Positions 45,544-56,478 of a stretch of 64,000 nt of DNA are shown here, one piece after another. A program made the position numbers and the translations under genes. The number at the start of each line of letters is the position of its first letter. Positions within the stretch are counted from its first letter, which is position 1. The DNA is from Venturia oleaginea (lineage: Eukaryota; Ascomycota; Dothideomycetes; Venturiales; Venturiaceae): contig JABMLP010000016.1 of assembly GCA_013176395.1 (NCBI GenBank), positions 248,001 through 312,000 of the forward strand, in the 5' to 3' direction. Under the pieces are notes generated by a model. The model worked only from the letters and a program-made list of their open reading frames with translations, was not told the DNA's origin and ran no database searches.

Positions 45544-46065
45544 TCATGTCCTTCCATCAGTACACAAGTCCAAAACGATGTCGCCACATTCGGAAGGAGC
45601 GCTCATGACGCGAAACTTGCCACCTGCCGCCTGCTTCTCACAAGGAAACTCCCCTTGATCAGGCCTACAATCCTGGTATTCGTACGCTCGATAGTCCGGG
45701 TAACAACCAACGCGCCTTCCCATGTTCTGAAAGGGGTTTCCATTCACGCTACTCATATCGAAGTAGAACCTGCCATCGGTGCTCCTCGCGACTTCCAGTT
45801 GAAAGACATCCGTGGTACCGCGTTCAAGTCCAATCTTCTGCGTCGTTCCTACCTCGGTAACAAGCGGTGAGTGAGCGGCTTGGAACCATGTGGAAGGGGC
45901 GACTTTGGTCCAGGCTTCCGATTGGTTGACGGCGAAAGCGACGTCGTCGATCCAGATTGGGAAGGAGCAACCGTTGTAGACGAAGACATTGCCGGTAGCG
46001 CTTGTCAGGTTGAGAAAGAGAGTGGCAGCGATGATGGCGAGGAGAGAGGCTGCGTTCTGAATCAT
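45544..46065 (-). CDS. Secreted BYS1/thaumatin-like domain protein
   Basis: A 173-aa intronless frame with a clear signal peptide (SLLAIIAATLFLNLTSATG, residues about 7-25). The mature protein starts NVFVYNGCSFPIWIDDVAF, then WTKVAPSTWFQAAHSPL, TDVFQLEVARSTDGRFYFDM and a C-terminal CGDIVLDLCTDG, which fits the fungal BYS1 domain (Blastomyces yeast-phase-specific protein), related to thaumatin-like folds. Six Cys are present (NGC, GCYP, DCRP, FPCE, SECG, DLCT), so three disulfides are possible. Such proteins are secreted and often expressed during morphogenesis or host contact; a precise function is not known. The stop at 45544 follows TDGRT. Confidence 0.75.
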   Translation of the reverse strand: MIQNAASLLAIIAATLFLNLTSATGNVFVYNGCSFPIWIDDVAFAVNQSEAWTKVAPSTWFQAAHSPLVTEVGTTQKIGLERGTTDVFQLEVARSTDGRFYFDMSSVNGNPFQNMGRRVGCYPDYRAYEYQDCRPDQGEFPCEKQAAGGKFRVMSAPSECGDIVLDLCTDGRT

Positions 46066-48566
46066 AGTTGTGGTGATAGTAGTGGTGGCGGTGGTGATGT
46101 TTTGACAGAAAAGTGGTGTTTTGGTGGAATAAATGATGTGAAATGACGTTTTGGCTGAATGATGTTGGGGAATAGAAAAGACGGAGAGAATGGGCTGGTC
46201 GACGTCCTGAAATACCTGGTGACTAGCGTGGTTGAGACCAGCGTACCTTCCTAATATATTGGGAAGGAGCGCGTGCGAGTGGTTGCGTAAAAGAGGATGA
46301 GAAATGAAGCATTTGTATTGTGTTAGGTCGTTATGGAATCTTGGCTCAGCCTCGTCCGCTAGGCTTACCCGTCCCTAAATACCCCGAACCTCGATTGACC
46401 TTGTTCAAATCCATATCGATATCAATGAATCTCTAGCAACCCTAGACCTTACGTAGCCAGAAATTCATCGATATTGATATCGAGCTGCTGATCGATATCG
46501 CTAAATTTCTGGCCATTGCCGGCTCCAGATTTGCTTGCCAAAAAATCATCGCCACCTATCTTGAGTTGGGCCGTTGATATCTCTTTTGCGTTGCGCTAGG
46601 CTCGAAGAGTAATTGACGATTATCCGCCTGGGCTACCCCAAAGACATGGCATATAGCATCCGCGAATTATTCCAACAGCCATTCAGGATAGGGCTCACTT
46701 CAATGCGAACTTACCAAGTGCCACGAGATATAGAACCCGGGCCCAAGAAATCTGACGACTCCGAAAAGAGTCGTCCCATTACCATGGCTGCTAATCGAGA
46801 TCCCGTTCCACCTCGCCTAGGGGCCAAAAACCGCCTTCAACGATTCAACCTCATGGACACGGCCCCAAAATTTTATCGACGATACAAAGTTCCTGTTGAT
46901 TTTGAATAGTAGCGATCGCTGAGAATTTGGAGCGATTGATCTAGACTTGCGACGTTCTTTTTGGATCCAGAAGGAAACATTCCATGTGATAGGATGACGA
47001 GAACCAGCCTTCTCGAATATAAATAGGCAACACAAGAATGGTTGTGGAAAGCGTGACGTATGTGAATATCAATTCCGGTTCGAGACAGGTATCGATAATG
47101 AACAGCCAATATCAACAACGACTTTACCTAGACAAGTGGCTAAATAATCCTTCTGCGAACAGGATAGAGGTGAGACCGGTCCGAGCGGAAATTTAAATCG
47201 GCAAATTCAACTCGCAGCATTTCTGGTTGTGTTTAGAGGTAGATTGCCAAGAATTAAGGATTCTCGACCTGCAGTTAAGAGTTCAACTAACGAGTTAGAT
47301 GGTTTGTATATGTCCTAGCTAAAAACGGGCAGGCCACATGTAGAATATCCGCTCAACGACACCGCGGAAAACTACCTTCTGCAAAACAAGTGGATTTGAG
47401 AAGATAGTCCTAGCCATCCACGGACCAAAGATTGGAAGGTTTTAATTACCAACTATTGATCTCGAGTCCAAAATCTCATCTCAAAAGCCTGTGTTCCTCT
47501 GTCATGGCAAAGTCATCCCAGGCCCACCTGCCAGGAATTATAGGTATGGATTCCGCATCAATCAAATCCAATACTGATTTAGTAGCTAATACTCGGAGGT
47601 TTCAATCCATAATCGCCGTATCGTCGAGACCTGAGCATGTCTTCGACGAACGCAGTTACATTCCATCATTCCTAATCGACACGTGCCTGACATACCGTAA
47701 ATCTTGAGACCCCCGTGAGTAAATATTAGCGGGGTGCCAGTGGTGTGTTGCTTCTTAATAAATCGGTTTCACCGGAAATCAATGGTATATTTCTTGAGCA
47801 AATCTGCCATCATTCAAGGCTCAAAGATATCGCTGCTCCTCCGTCCGAGCTGTGGATACAGTGAACCGTCTGGAGAGACAGACCAGCCTGATGGTAGCAT
47901 GCGGATTTGCAATCTTAGCCTTGCTGCAACTATAGAGGCTCTCGCTCGTCGTCTTGGAATGATTTGGTGGAATGGGAAAAAGGCTAAATCTGCATCGAGC
48001 ACAATTTGTTGTACAAGTCGTCTCAGAGTGCCAAAATAGATCGCAGCCCCCTTGTCAAAATTGACAAACCTCCTCATGGTATAATTTTCCTGTTCATTGC
48101 CAATTTTCGCATCGAAATATGGACACAGAATAGCTTGATTTCACCCTCGTAGTTGATTTTTATGGCATTATCGTGATTCTTGGGCCTTGCGCATCGCATG
48201 CTTAAGCCTTGTGTCTGTGTTGTCGAATCAAATTGCGGTCCGTAGACAGCACTGGTGGAGTGGGGGTGGGGGTTATCCAGGATCGTGCGCTTGTTTCGAC
48301 GTCAACTGCTTCAGTAAAAACACAGAAAATGTGGTTGTCGTGAACTTTATGGTCGGAGTTGGGCGAGGTGTTCAGGCTTTTCATTCTTCTACGCGGGCAC
48401 TCCTCGTTTCTCCATGATTAAAAAATCTGCGGATGCTCAGACCGTGGGCGTGAAGGTTGGATGGAATCGCAGTACTTCCGATGAGATGTAGTCCGTCTAT
48501 TTCTGTGCCGTCTATCTCAACCACGCAGTCTATCTTGAAACAGCGAATGACACAGCCATCACCCAG
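46066..48566. other. Gene-poor stretch of about 2.5 kb
   Basis: Holds the ~20-bp motif copies at 46411-46517 described in findings. A 98-aa frame at 46613-46909 and others up to 101 aa (47734-48039) have no known motif and are not called. AT-rich parts and short inverted pieces suggest old transposon debris. Confidence 0.4.
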
Positions 48567-49631
48567 CTAAATACCAAAGTCCCGTGCGACCTCCCTTCCA
48601 ACAGCCGCGATTTTGGCCAGGAACAAACGATACTCGTTGAATATGATGATCCCGCCAGGGACGAAGGCGAAGTTCGCAGCTCCACCGTCAACCTTGAACT
48701 TTCCAAGCAACACACCTTCCGGATTCCAGACTGATACACCATCTCCAACCCCAGCGTACACATTTCCTTTGGTATCAGTGTGAACGCCATCAGGTATGCC
48801 CTCGTGGATGTATGCGAAAACCCGCCTGTTCCTCAGATGCTTCTTCTTGACAACGTCGAAAGCGAAGATGGTGGCTGGCGATAAGGCATCATACAAAGCG
48901 ACCTTCTGGGCCCCAGTGTCGGCAATGTACACAGTCTTGAAATCGGGTGAGAACTCGATGCCGTTCGATTGGCCAAAGCCATCAGCCACAACGAAAACGT
49001 GACCTGTCTTTGGCTCGAATCGGTAGATTTGATTCGGGCCGCTTGGTTTTGGGCGGAAACTTTGTAAGTATCCATAACTGGCATCTGTGAACCATATGTC
49101 GCGGGTGGAGTAGTGTTGCTTGACGTCGTTGATGCTGTTGAATTCGGACCCATAGAAGCTGTTCAAGATAGGGGTGAACTTCTTTGTTTTTGGGTCGAGC
49201 AGGGAAAGAGAAGATGTGCTGCTGTTGTCTCCTTGGTCGCAGAACAGTACCTGAGGTGGGCCATCTGATCCCGGAGCAACATATGATGCTCCACCATTGC
49301 CAGCAATGAGTCCTTCGTAAGGTCCGGAAGTCACCGAGTAATCCGTCATGTTCAATACCGTGACCGTAATTGGGCTCGATGGTCCTCCATAGTTTGATGT
49401 CATGAACAACTGTTTGCTTCTCTGATGGTAGACACCGGCCTCGTGGAATGCTCTGTAGGATTCATTGGCGATCTTCTTCCATGATGCATTCAAGCCCAGA
49501 ATTGATGAGAATTCGTTGTCATACTGCACGAATGAGAGAGCAGGCGTGCTGTTTGTGAAGGAGTTGATCTGAGCAGCATATGGCAAGCTCGTTGCCAGCG
49601 TAAGGAGGTTGACGGTGGTAACACTGGCCAT
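48567..49631 (-). CDS. Secreted SMP-30/gluconolactonase-like beta-propeller protein
   Basis: From MASVTTVNLL at 49629-49631 the protein has 354 aa; an upstream Met at 49673 would add 14 residues in front of the signal peptide and is less likely. The N terminus (TTVNLLTLATSLPYAAQ) fits a signal peptide. Family features follow: the acidic start motif FHEAGVYHQRSKQLFMTSN (Glu metal ligand), INDVKQHYSTRDIWFTDASYG (Asn/Asp metal-site motif), FGQSNGIEFSPDFKTVYIAD (SNGI.FSPD.k.lYv.D signature), and GIPDGVHTDTKGNVYAGVGD (PDG...D..GN.y). This is the SMP-30/LRE-like group, Ca/Zn-dependent lactone hydrolases, here extracellular. Several NxS/T sites would allow glycosylation. The substrate is unknown. 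Confidence 0.88.
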   Translation of the reverse strand: MASVTTVNLLTLATSLPYAAQINSFTNSTPALSFVQYDNEFSSILGLNASWKKIANESYRAFHEAGVYHQRSKQLFMTSNYGGPSSPITVTVLNMTDYSVTSGPYEGLIAGNGGASYVAPGSDGPPQVLFCDQGDNSSTSSLSLLDPKTKKFTPILNSFYGSEFNSINDVKQHYSTRDIWFTDASYGYLQSFRPKPSGPNQIYRFEPKTGHVFVVADGFGQSNGIEFSPDFKTVYIADTGAQKVALYDALSPATIFAFDVVKKKHLRNRRVFAYIHEGIPDGVHTDTKGNVYAGVGDGVSVWNPEGVLLGKFKVDGGAANFAFVPGGIIIFNEYRLFLAKIAAVGREVARDFGI

Positions 49632-50012
49632 TTTGTTGAAGCTGAAGGGCAAAGAATCAAAGGCGATGGACATTGGTCATGGCAGGGCTCGTTATGGTTT
49701 TATGGTACTGATCGGTAATTGGACCGTTGATCTAAATCCAGCTTTGCGCGCACATCATCGTACCACGAGAAAGCTACGGTTGAGCTACTTCAGCTGGTGT
49801 CTTCACAAACCTTGGAGCCAAGGGTATATTCAATGCTGAAGCGAAATTGCCAAGCAGAGGTGGAGTCAACTTGGTAGAAAAGCACGAGCTGGACATGATG
49901 CCGCCAACGTACTGCTAGACTTACAGTGTGGAGCACAGTCCGAGGACACTTTTCGCAGTTGGGAGATGAGTTGGAAGCAAAAGAAAGTTTGATGCGCAGT
50001 GGGAGTGGGACA

Positions 50013-50040
50013 CTGGGACTGGGACTGGGACTGGGACTGC
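50013..50040. repeat. Tandem hexamer (CTGGGA)n
   Basis: About four and a half copies of the unit CTGGGA in the SMP-30/DSN1 intergenic region. Confidence 0.9.
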
Positions 50041-50051
50041 TAGGGAACGAG

Positions 50052-50133
50052 CTTCTGCCATATCTCTGTCTGTGCATGTTTCTATGAGACGCAAGCATAT
50101 GAGAAGCATGCACAGATAGAGACATGGCAGAAG
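50052..50133. repeat. Near-perfect 27-bp inverted repeat with 28-nt loop
   Basis: Bases 50052-50078 (starting CTTCTGCCATATCTCTGTCT) pair with 50107-50133 with two mismatches. It lies upstream of both the SMP-30 gene and DSN1, directly after the hexamer repeat. It could be a transposon footprint or a transcript hairpin. Confidence 0.75.
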
Positions 50134-50460
50134 TGAGTCGAGACGGGAGTGTTGAAGGATGTGGAGAGATGGTGATGAAATGCAGTTGATATTCTACTTT
50201 CATCACGTGATCAATGTTTACAATTTTCGTCCAAGCGTAGAGACGGTAACGGTGACGGCCTTCAATCGCTGGCTATCTTCGATGCAACACCACCCACCCA
50301 CGAGTATCGATACCCTCAAGCAATCACTACACTCCCCGTCGCATACTGCGAACACCCATTTCATACACGTCGATTGCGCGCATCCCCGTCTCCGTCGCGC
50401 TTTGTCGCCTCCAACTCCACTCCTGCACACGACTTCAACAAACGCGACGCTGGACCGCCC

Positions 50461-52332
50461 ATGACTTCTGTATACTCGAGATCGCCGCTGCATCTTATCG
50501 ACATGCAATCTACGCAAAGATCGTCGCGACGGAGGACCACAAGGCATCTTTTCAACGACGAGGATGAACCACCCGCCAAGAAATCAAAGCTAGAGGAAAA
50601 TTCCGCAGCAAATGGAGGGTCAAAACAAGCCAATGGCAAGGTTCCAGTGCCTAAGGCGAAGAGGCCAAAAAGGGGTATGTGAACATTGGATTTGAGGGTG
50701 CCTTGGCTGGCAGCGGGGTCGGCGCATGTGGCGGAATTGAGGCTCGTTTCAGGCCAGTGCTAATTAAGTGCAGCATACGACGAAGACGCAGACGGATTCC
50801 AATTCACGAGAAAAACGCGTTCAAAAGCCGATGAGCCAGTTCCAGCTCCTTCTCAAGCCCCGGGACCGTCGAAGACGCGTGAATCAGCAGCAACAAAGCG
50901 AAAGAAAGATTCTATGCTGTACTCTGGATCGTCCGAGACAGAGCAGACAGGAAACCGTAGGCGATCAGCAAGATTGTCTACTGACAAGGACAGCCTTCCC
51001 CCGCCCAAAGCCCCCGTGGCCAAACCGACACGAACGAGGAAGCCAGACGATCACAAGCCTCCTGCTCCGGATAAGTCAACGGTTGTAACGACGAGCAAAA
51101 TTGAGGGCTCACGACCGAGGAAACCAGAACCCGATCGTGAAGGCAGTCCAGATGCTGCGCCCACAGAACTTCACGTAGAAAAGCCGCGCGATGGAACCAA
51201 GATAGCTTTGCCTTTTGCGGATACACCGGTGATCCGGCGCAACAAGGAGATGCGCCAACAGACGAAATCGAAGCACCGCAGAAGTAGCACAGGAATGCGC
51301 GGCAGAAGAGCCAGCTCCCTGATTGAGAGCGGAACATCAAATGGTAGGATTATTCATACATACAGCACGAAATATGTCAGCAAAAGCGCGTCCGAAATTG
51401 TTCGATTTTCTTCGCTATTTTCCGAGGCAGAATCTGATCCCCAGCGCGACAATAATGATTACCAACAACCAGAGGAACATTTCACTAACGACTTTTTGGA
51501 CTATGTAGCGGTACCGCACGCAGATGTCGCAATAACAGATTTTTACAAACACATCGAACAAAGCCTCCCCGAGCCCAGACGGATGAAACAATTGTTGACG
51601 TGGTGTGGCACGAGAGCGCTTCCTGAGAAGGCGCATGGAGGGACCGGTGATGTGGGTGAAATGCTGGCGAAGGACTCGGCAAGGCACATTTCGGAGGAAC
51701 TGCTGAAGGACTTTGCGAGCAAGGCAGAGATGTCAGATTGGTTCAGCCGTGAGGACGGGCCGGTGGAGGAAGACGTTGTCGTGAAGAAGCCCAACCCCAG
51801 AAATATGCGGAACGCGGAGAAATTGAAGGAGCTGGAAGATGAGATGCAAAGGCTGCAACGGGAGAAACAGAGCTGGGAAGGATTGCTATCGACCAGGTCA
51901 CCACCAAAGAGTCCACCTTCAGATCCAACCAACATTGACCCAGAATTACTTGATCCAGCTCAAGCTGCAATATTGACGACATTACAAGCTTTGTCGACAC
52001 CAACGCCAAATACAACAACTTCAATACCGACCAAATCTTTACAAAACGAGACACATCACGCGCCCTCGGATTCACACTCCAATCTTTCTTCTCGCATCAA
52101 TACGGTTGTGGGCTCCCTGGAACCACGGATTGACCTGTTCGCAGACGGGATCCACAAGATCTCACAGTACCGCCTAGCAGCTGAAAGAGTCGCAAACAAA
52201 CTCTTGAGCTCCACGGCCGACCAATTAGAAAGTCGAGATCGGGCCGCGAAAGAGGCTTCAGGGACGGCAGGGATGAGCGCCAAAGAAGTCTTGTCGGCGC
52301 TTGGTGGAGCCTTGAGTGGGAGTAATAGGTAG
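50461..52332 (+). CDS. DSN1: Kinetochore MIND/Mis12 complex subunit Dsn1 (Mis13)
   Basis: Join 50461-50674, 50774-51343 and 51509-52332 gives 535 aa. Starts at 50374 (longer) and 50503 (MQSTQRSSRRR) are also possible. Intron 1 (99 bp, GTATGT..GCAG) joins to AYDEDADGFQFTRKTRSK. Intron 2 (165 bp, GTAGGA, branch CACTAACG, TAG) joins SN|AVPHADVAITDFYKHIEQSL. Signature motifs of Mis13 are present: RRSSTGMRGRRASSLIESG (the Aurora B/Ipl1-target-like segment) and EPRRMKQLLTWCGTRALPEK, then KDFASKAEMSDWFSRED. A coiled coil (LKELEDEMQRLQREKQSWEG) follows, and LEPRIDLFADGIHKISQYRL lies in the C-terminal part. Dsn1 with Mis12, Nnf1 and Nsl1 links centromeric CENP-C to Ndc80. Intron 2 is free of stops and a multiple of three. 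Confidence 0.92.
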
Positions 52333-53879
52333 TGTAGTGCGCGCACGCAGCCGCATGATGTACACAGGGAGCCTTTTTAAACGACTGACGTTTGCACGGG
52401 TTTGAGCTGAGCGGCGCTTTTGATGAGGAGGATCCTAGGCCTAGGTTCCACCATCCACCCACCCACCACTTGTATGTAATGAGACTGACGATGCAAGATT
52501 TGGTTTCTGTTTCTGTTTCCTTTGTTTGCATCATACCCCTCTTTTGCAACGATGTATTTCCTCTTTAGCACTGGATTTTGTCCCTAGTGAATGTAAGATA
52601 AAGGCTGCTTATGATTTGGGCTCCGTCGTATTCGATTCATCTTGCTCAGTATAGTGTGAGAATCTAACAATTTCTCCTCGGGATACTCTTTAGGTCGATC
52701 TCTTCTCGAGATACACTTTTCCGGCACAGGTCTGTTACCTGTTTTCTACACACTAATCCTCGAATACTCCTTGGTTCTTCATTTTTTTAGATCTGAATGT
52801 CTGTTGCTAAATTCGCCTGCCTCCCAATACATGAGATAAACATGGTCAGGTATCTATTACACGTACATTGTATCTATTAGCACTCTCCAATACACTTCTC
52901 TATTCCTAACTTGACCGGGACGGAATCCAGCGCCTTCAGACGAACATCCTTTTAATAACCCCACCCATCAAATCATCTTCCAACGTAAAAATGAAAGCAA
53001 ATACCTTGCCAAACTAGTTTCTACAACCTCCATCCTATCTCCTCCTACATCCCCGCAATACGAAATACGTTCATTCCTTACATATGCCTCAGACAATTTT
53101 CATATCCCTAGAAAAGAGAGGCGGAAGGGGTATAATCATTTTTCTAAGATTCAACTATGTATACAATTCCATCTTTCTGATTTTCCCTATCTGGTTTCGT
53201 TTCGGGGCGGGGCATCATCACCTCCAAACCGTAGTTGAGAATGAAACCACATGTCCCTTTAGTGTGGAAAAAGAAGGGATAAAACAGATGCGGTATCTTA
53301 TTAGTTCTCCACTCAGTATACAGGCAAAGGTGATATATTCTCCATCTCGCCGAGGGAAAAAACATGGAGAAATCTTCGTTCCAGATCTGGATTATCGACA
53401 ATATTATCCATCGTCGCATCATCGACTCATCAACTCTCAAGTCTTGGCATGCAGAAACAGCAAATCCGTCTTTCGAACAAAAACGGTCCATTCACAAAAT
53501 AATCTCCATTCCATTTCGTCAAGATCATACATCGTTTATTCACTTCATCTAACCCCCAGCACACCTTCTGTCTACCCACATGAGAGCCAAGATCTATCTG
53601 ATGGTAGTATCTTAGCAAGAAGAACGTATAGATCGAAGAACACGACCAAGTATCCAGAGACCAACGAATTCATCATTACTTGCCCCTCAAAACTCGGGCT
53701 CAGATCTTCTCCTGCCAACTTTTCATAATCGAACCTTTCATCATCTTACAAAACTTTCCTTCTTTTGGCGATCGGTCACCATAGCTTTCGTGTGAAATGT
53801 TGAATGGGGTAGGAATAGGCAGTTGTGTAGCTGACAGTCGCAGGAGCTGGTGTGTTGAGCTCCCCATTGACGTACTCGT
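52333..53879. other. Convergent intergenic region, about 1.5 kb
   Basis: Between the 3' ends of DSN1 (+) and MKT1 (-). A 214-codon frame at 53084-53728 is AT-rich and without motif and is not called. No RNA gene was recognised. Confidence 0.45.
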
Positions 53880-56232
53880 TCATCGCAAAGGCTGGAGCCA
53901 CTCGTTCACTTCGTTGAATTGACTCTTGTGCTTGAAAGTGTCCGGCATAACCGTAACACCCTTATAGATCTGTACCAAATATTAGTGGAAGATCTGTTGC
54001 TTGTTCGTTCTCAAACTCACAGCATCCCAGAGCACCAAGATCTTCTTGATCTGTTTCGGATAGTCTTCAGCGTACTTGAAGAGAACCTCATTCTCGTACC
54101 TGACGCGCTCATTGATGGCCTCGTGCGAGATGGGCTGCTCCATGGTGCTCATCTCACCAAAGTGGCTCAATGCTACCACAGAAAGGACGCAGTCATTGCT
54201 GATCAGGAATGGTAGCCTACATAACTGTTAGTAATGTTGTCCAATTCGATATGCGCAGTAGACTGGACTTACTCAAGACCTAATGCGGTCAAATCACAGC
54301 TATTCCTTGACACCTCACCACACAAAAGCATCATTGTCACACAAGCCTCGGACATGTCCCTCAGGCCACTCCGTACAGCGTTGACAAGAGAGTTGTAGGC
54401 AAGCATGTTGCGACTTAGAGGTCCCGTATACCCAATGGCTTGGTGGTCGAATCTTCCGAAATTAGCAATGCGGGAGATGAGCAGTGTGCAGCGCTTGTCT
54501 TTGCTGGTTCCTTGATGTGGAGCGCCGCCATACGAAGCAAACATCGTATCCGTATTAAGAAGGCCGTACCGAGCAAGTTCGACTGCTAACAGCGCGCCCT
54601 CTTCTAGGTCCTTGCCTGGCATGATGCATTCAGAAGATGCGGCTGTGATGACCGAGTGAAGCACCTGCCCCCAGGTCGTGAGTTTGTGGTTCTCGTCTAT
54701 GTAGCCCCGGAGCTGAAGAAGTCGCCACGTGGCGTTGAGAAGGATCTCGTTTTTGGTCCGCAGTGGTTTACCTGCAGTCGTCGGCGTAACGGTCTTCGCA
54801 GCGAATCCTTCATCGCTGATCATCCTAACACATGCACCGACCGTGCCACATCCTTCGAGTTTCTTCAATTCGGGCTTGAAGACATCTTCGCGAAGATTCC
54901 ATTTGTTCACTGCTGTCCTCGGATCATCTGTGGTCCTTAGATCAATGATTTGAATCTTTCCCTTGTCAAACCAACATCGCATACGCAGTGGGGTTTTTGA
55001 GTACGATCTAACCAAACTATGTGCCAGGAGACCGATGGTTGATATGCGCATGTCATTCAGTTGATCACTGACGAGTGTGCGATATGCTTCTGATAAGCCA
55101 CCGTCTAACGGTGGGGATTCGAGAACTTCTGTCTGAGTGAGCCAATTGAGGACGCGTGTGCTGATGAGCCCTTTGGAGAGGTAGTAATAGAGTTCATCAG
55201 GCAAACGCTGACCAATGACGATGTCCGTCATAGCATCCGGCGCCTCTCGTGCATTGAGCAATTCCACCTTTCCATCGACCGTCAAAACAGCATGGTGCCT
55301 GACCGCTAGACGAACCTTGCGAAATTTGTCCTGAAATTCCGACGGGTGATTGGGAACGAGGGTTTGGCAGACGTTGTCCCCTCTGGGAGGTCCATTGGGA
55401 CTGTTCGCTAACATCAAACTTGCTGCCTCTTTGACCGCAAAAGTATTTTGTTGCTTCGGTAGGAGGGGGAAGGATTCCAGAAGATCATTGCCGGCCAATA
55501 GGCATGCATCAGTGAAGGAGTCGGAGGGGAAATTGTGAAGCAATCGTAGACATTCGCGGCGACGTATCCAGACGACTTGGTCTTCCATAAAGTCCCATTT
55601 CGTTATAACTTCTGGTACATTGAAGAGAAAGATCTCCGAGGCGCCATAAACCGTATCGACCACGTTGTGCTTTTGCAGATATGCGAGCTGAGATGGTTAG
55701 CCTTGCTCAGAGGAGTGCATTTGCAATGGTCCCTCACCTGTGCCCAAGCGCGGTACGGCGCGACCATGAATTCGACGTTCAACTCTTGTAAGATAATCTG
55801 GAGGAAACGATAGAGGTCCTTCGCCGTGACCAAGTTCGAATCGCCAAACGTCTGTACAGTCGCTGCCGCATCACCTCCAGCATATTGCTCCCAAGCCAGC
55901 GAGCTCACGCTCGTGTTCTCCTCTGAATTTTGAAAGGCCGAATCCTCTTCTTTCATGTGCAGACCATCGAAGACGAAGAGGGGAGTTATGCCATGGCTTC
56001 TCCAGATGGAAATGTGGTGCTTGATGATGTGCTTGAGGCCGAATGGAACGCCACCGAGGGCTGGAAGAAGGGCTTCTTGGACGGGTCGTGTGAGTTCTGG
56101 ATAGGGCATTTTGTTCAGACGATTGAGGTATTCGGTAGCTTCGATGCCAACCATGGAGTCCTTGAGCATGTCCATAGAGGACTGCTCGGGCAGTCCATGC
56201 TGCGCAGACCATTCCTCGAATTGATGTATCAT
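53880..56232 (-). CDS. MKT1: MKT1 homologue (XPG-like nuclease fold, post-transcriptional regulator)
   Basis: Join 56232-55738, 55687-54273, 54216-54021 and 53969-53880 on the minus strand gives 731 aa. Introns of 50, 56 and 51 bp have GT..AG ends and join in frame (RAWAQ|LAYLQKHNVVDTVYG; LE|LPFLISNDCVLSVVAL; LWDA|IYKGVTVMPDTF). The N terminus is the XPG-N fold (MVGIEATEYLNRL, LFVFDGL), then XPG-I-like AYLQKHNVVDTVYGASEIFL, then Mkt1 N and C domains (CLLAGNDLLESFPLLP; YDLSTK-like positions replaced; LVNAVRSGLRDMSEACVTMM). In yeast MKT1 binds Pbp1 and P-body/polysome RNPs and affects mRNA of HO and mitochondrial genes. Acidic residues of a true nuclease active site are only partly present, as in the family. 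A Met 34 residues upstream (56334) is in frame but unlike the family. Confidence 0.9.
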
Positions 56233-56478
56233 TGTGACGGTAGTGATCAGCTTGAAGGATATAACGGCAGGTGAGAATAGTGTTAGGGAAAGGTTTGAGA
56301 GTTTGCGCGCGGTTTGGAGGGTGGAATTGAGCAATTACCAGTGACAAACAAATAGAGCTAAGAGTGCTGACACGAGTCAGATACCCTGATCGCAATGGCT
56401 GTCACGTGCAAGGTACCAGCTGAGTTACTAGTCGGTCGATTGATAAGTAATCTTCAAACACCTCACCAACAAACAATC
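56233..56478. promoter_or_regulatory. Divergent MKT1 / oxygenase promoter
   Basis: A 246-bp region between divergent starts, holding one CACGTG E-box (56403-56408), a type of site bound by Cbf1 and other bHLH factors. Use here is unproven. Confidence 0.4.

Larger units (their letters stand above)
49632..50460. promoter_or_regulatory. Divergent upstream region of the SMP-30 gene and DSN1
   Basis: About 830 bp between two divergent starts. It holds a CTGGGA-type repeat and the long hairpin listed separately. No specific transcription-factor site is claimed. Confidence 0.4.

Noticed and set aside
52434..52445. 12-bp palindrome CCTAGGCCTAGG after DSN1
   Set aside because: Short palindromes of this size are expected by chance in 64 kb and nothing around it suggests a function.
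53084..53728. 214-aa open frame between DSN1 and MKT1
   Set aside because: AT-rich, low-information sequence with no motif, no supported start context and no splice partner.
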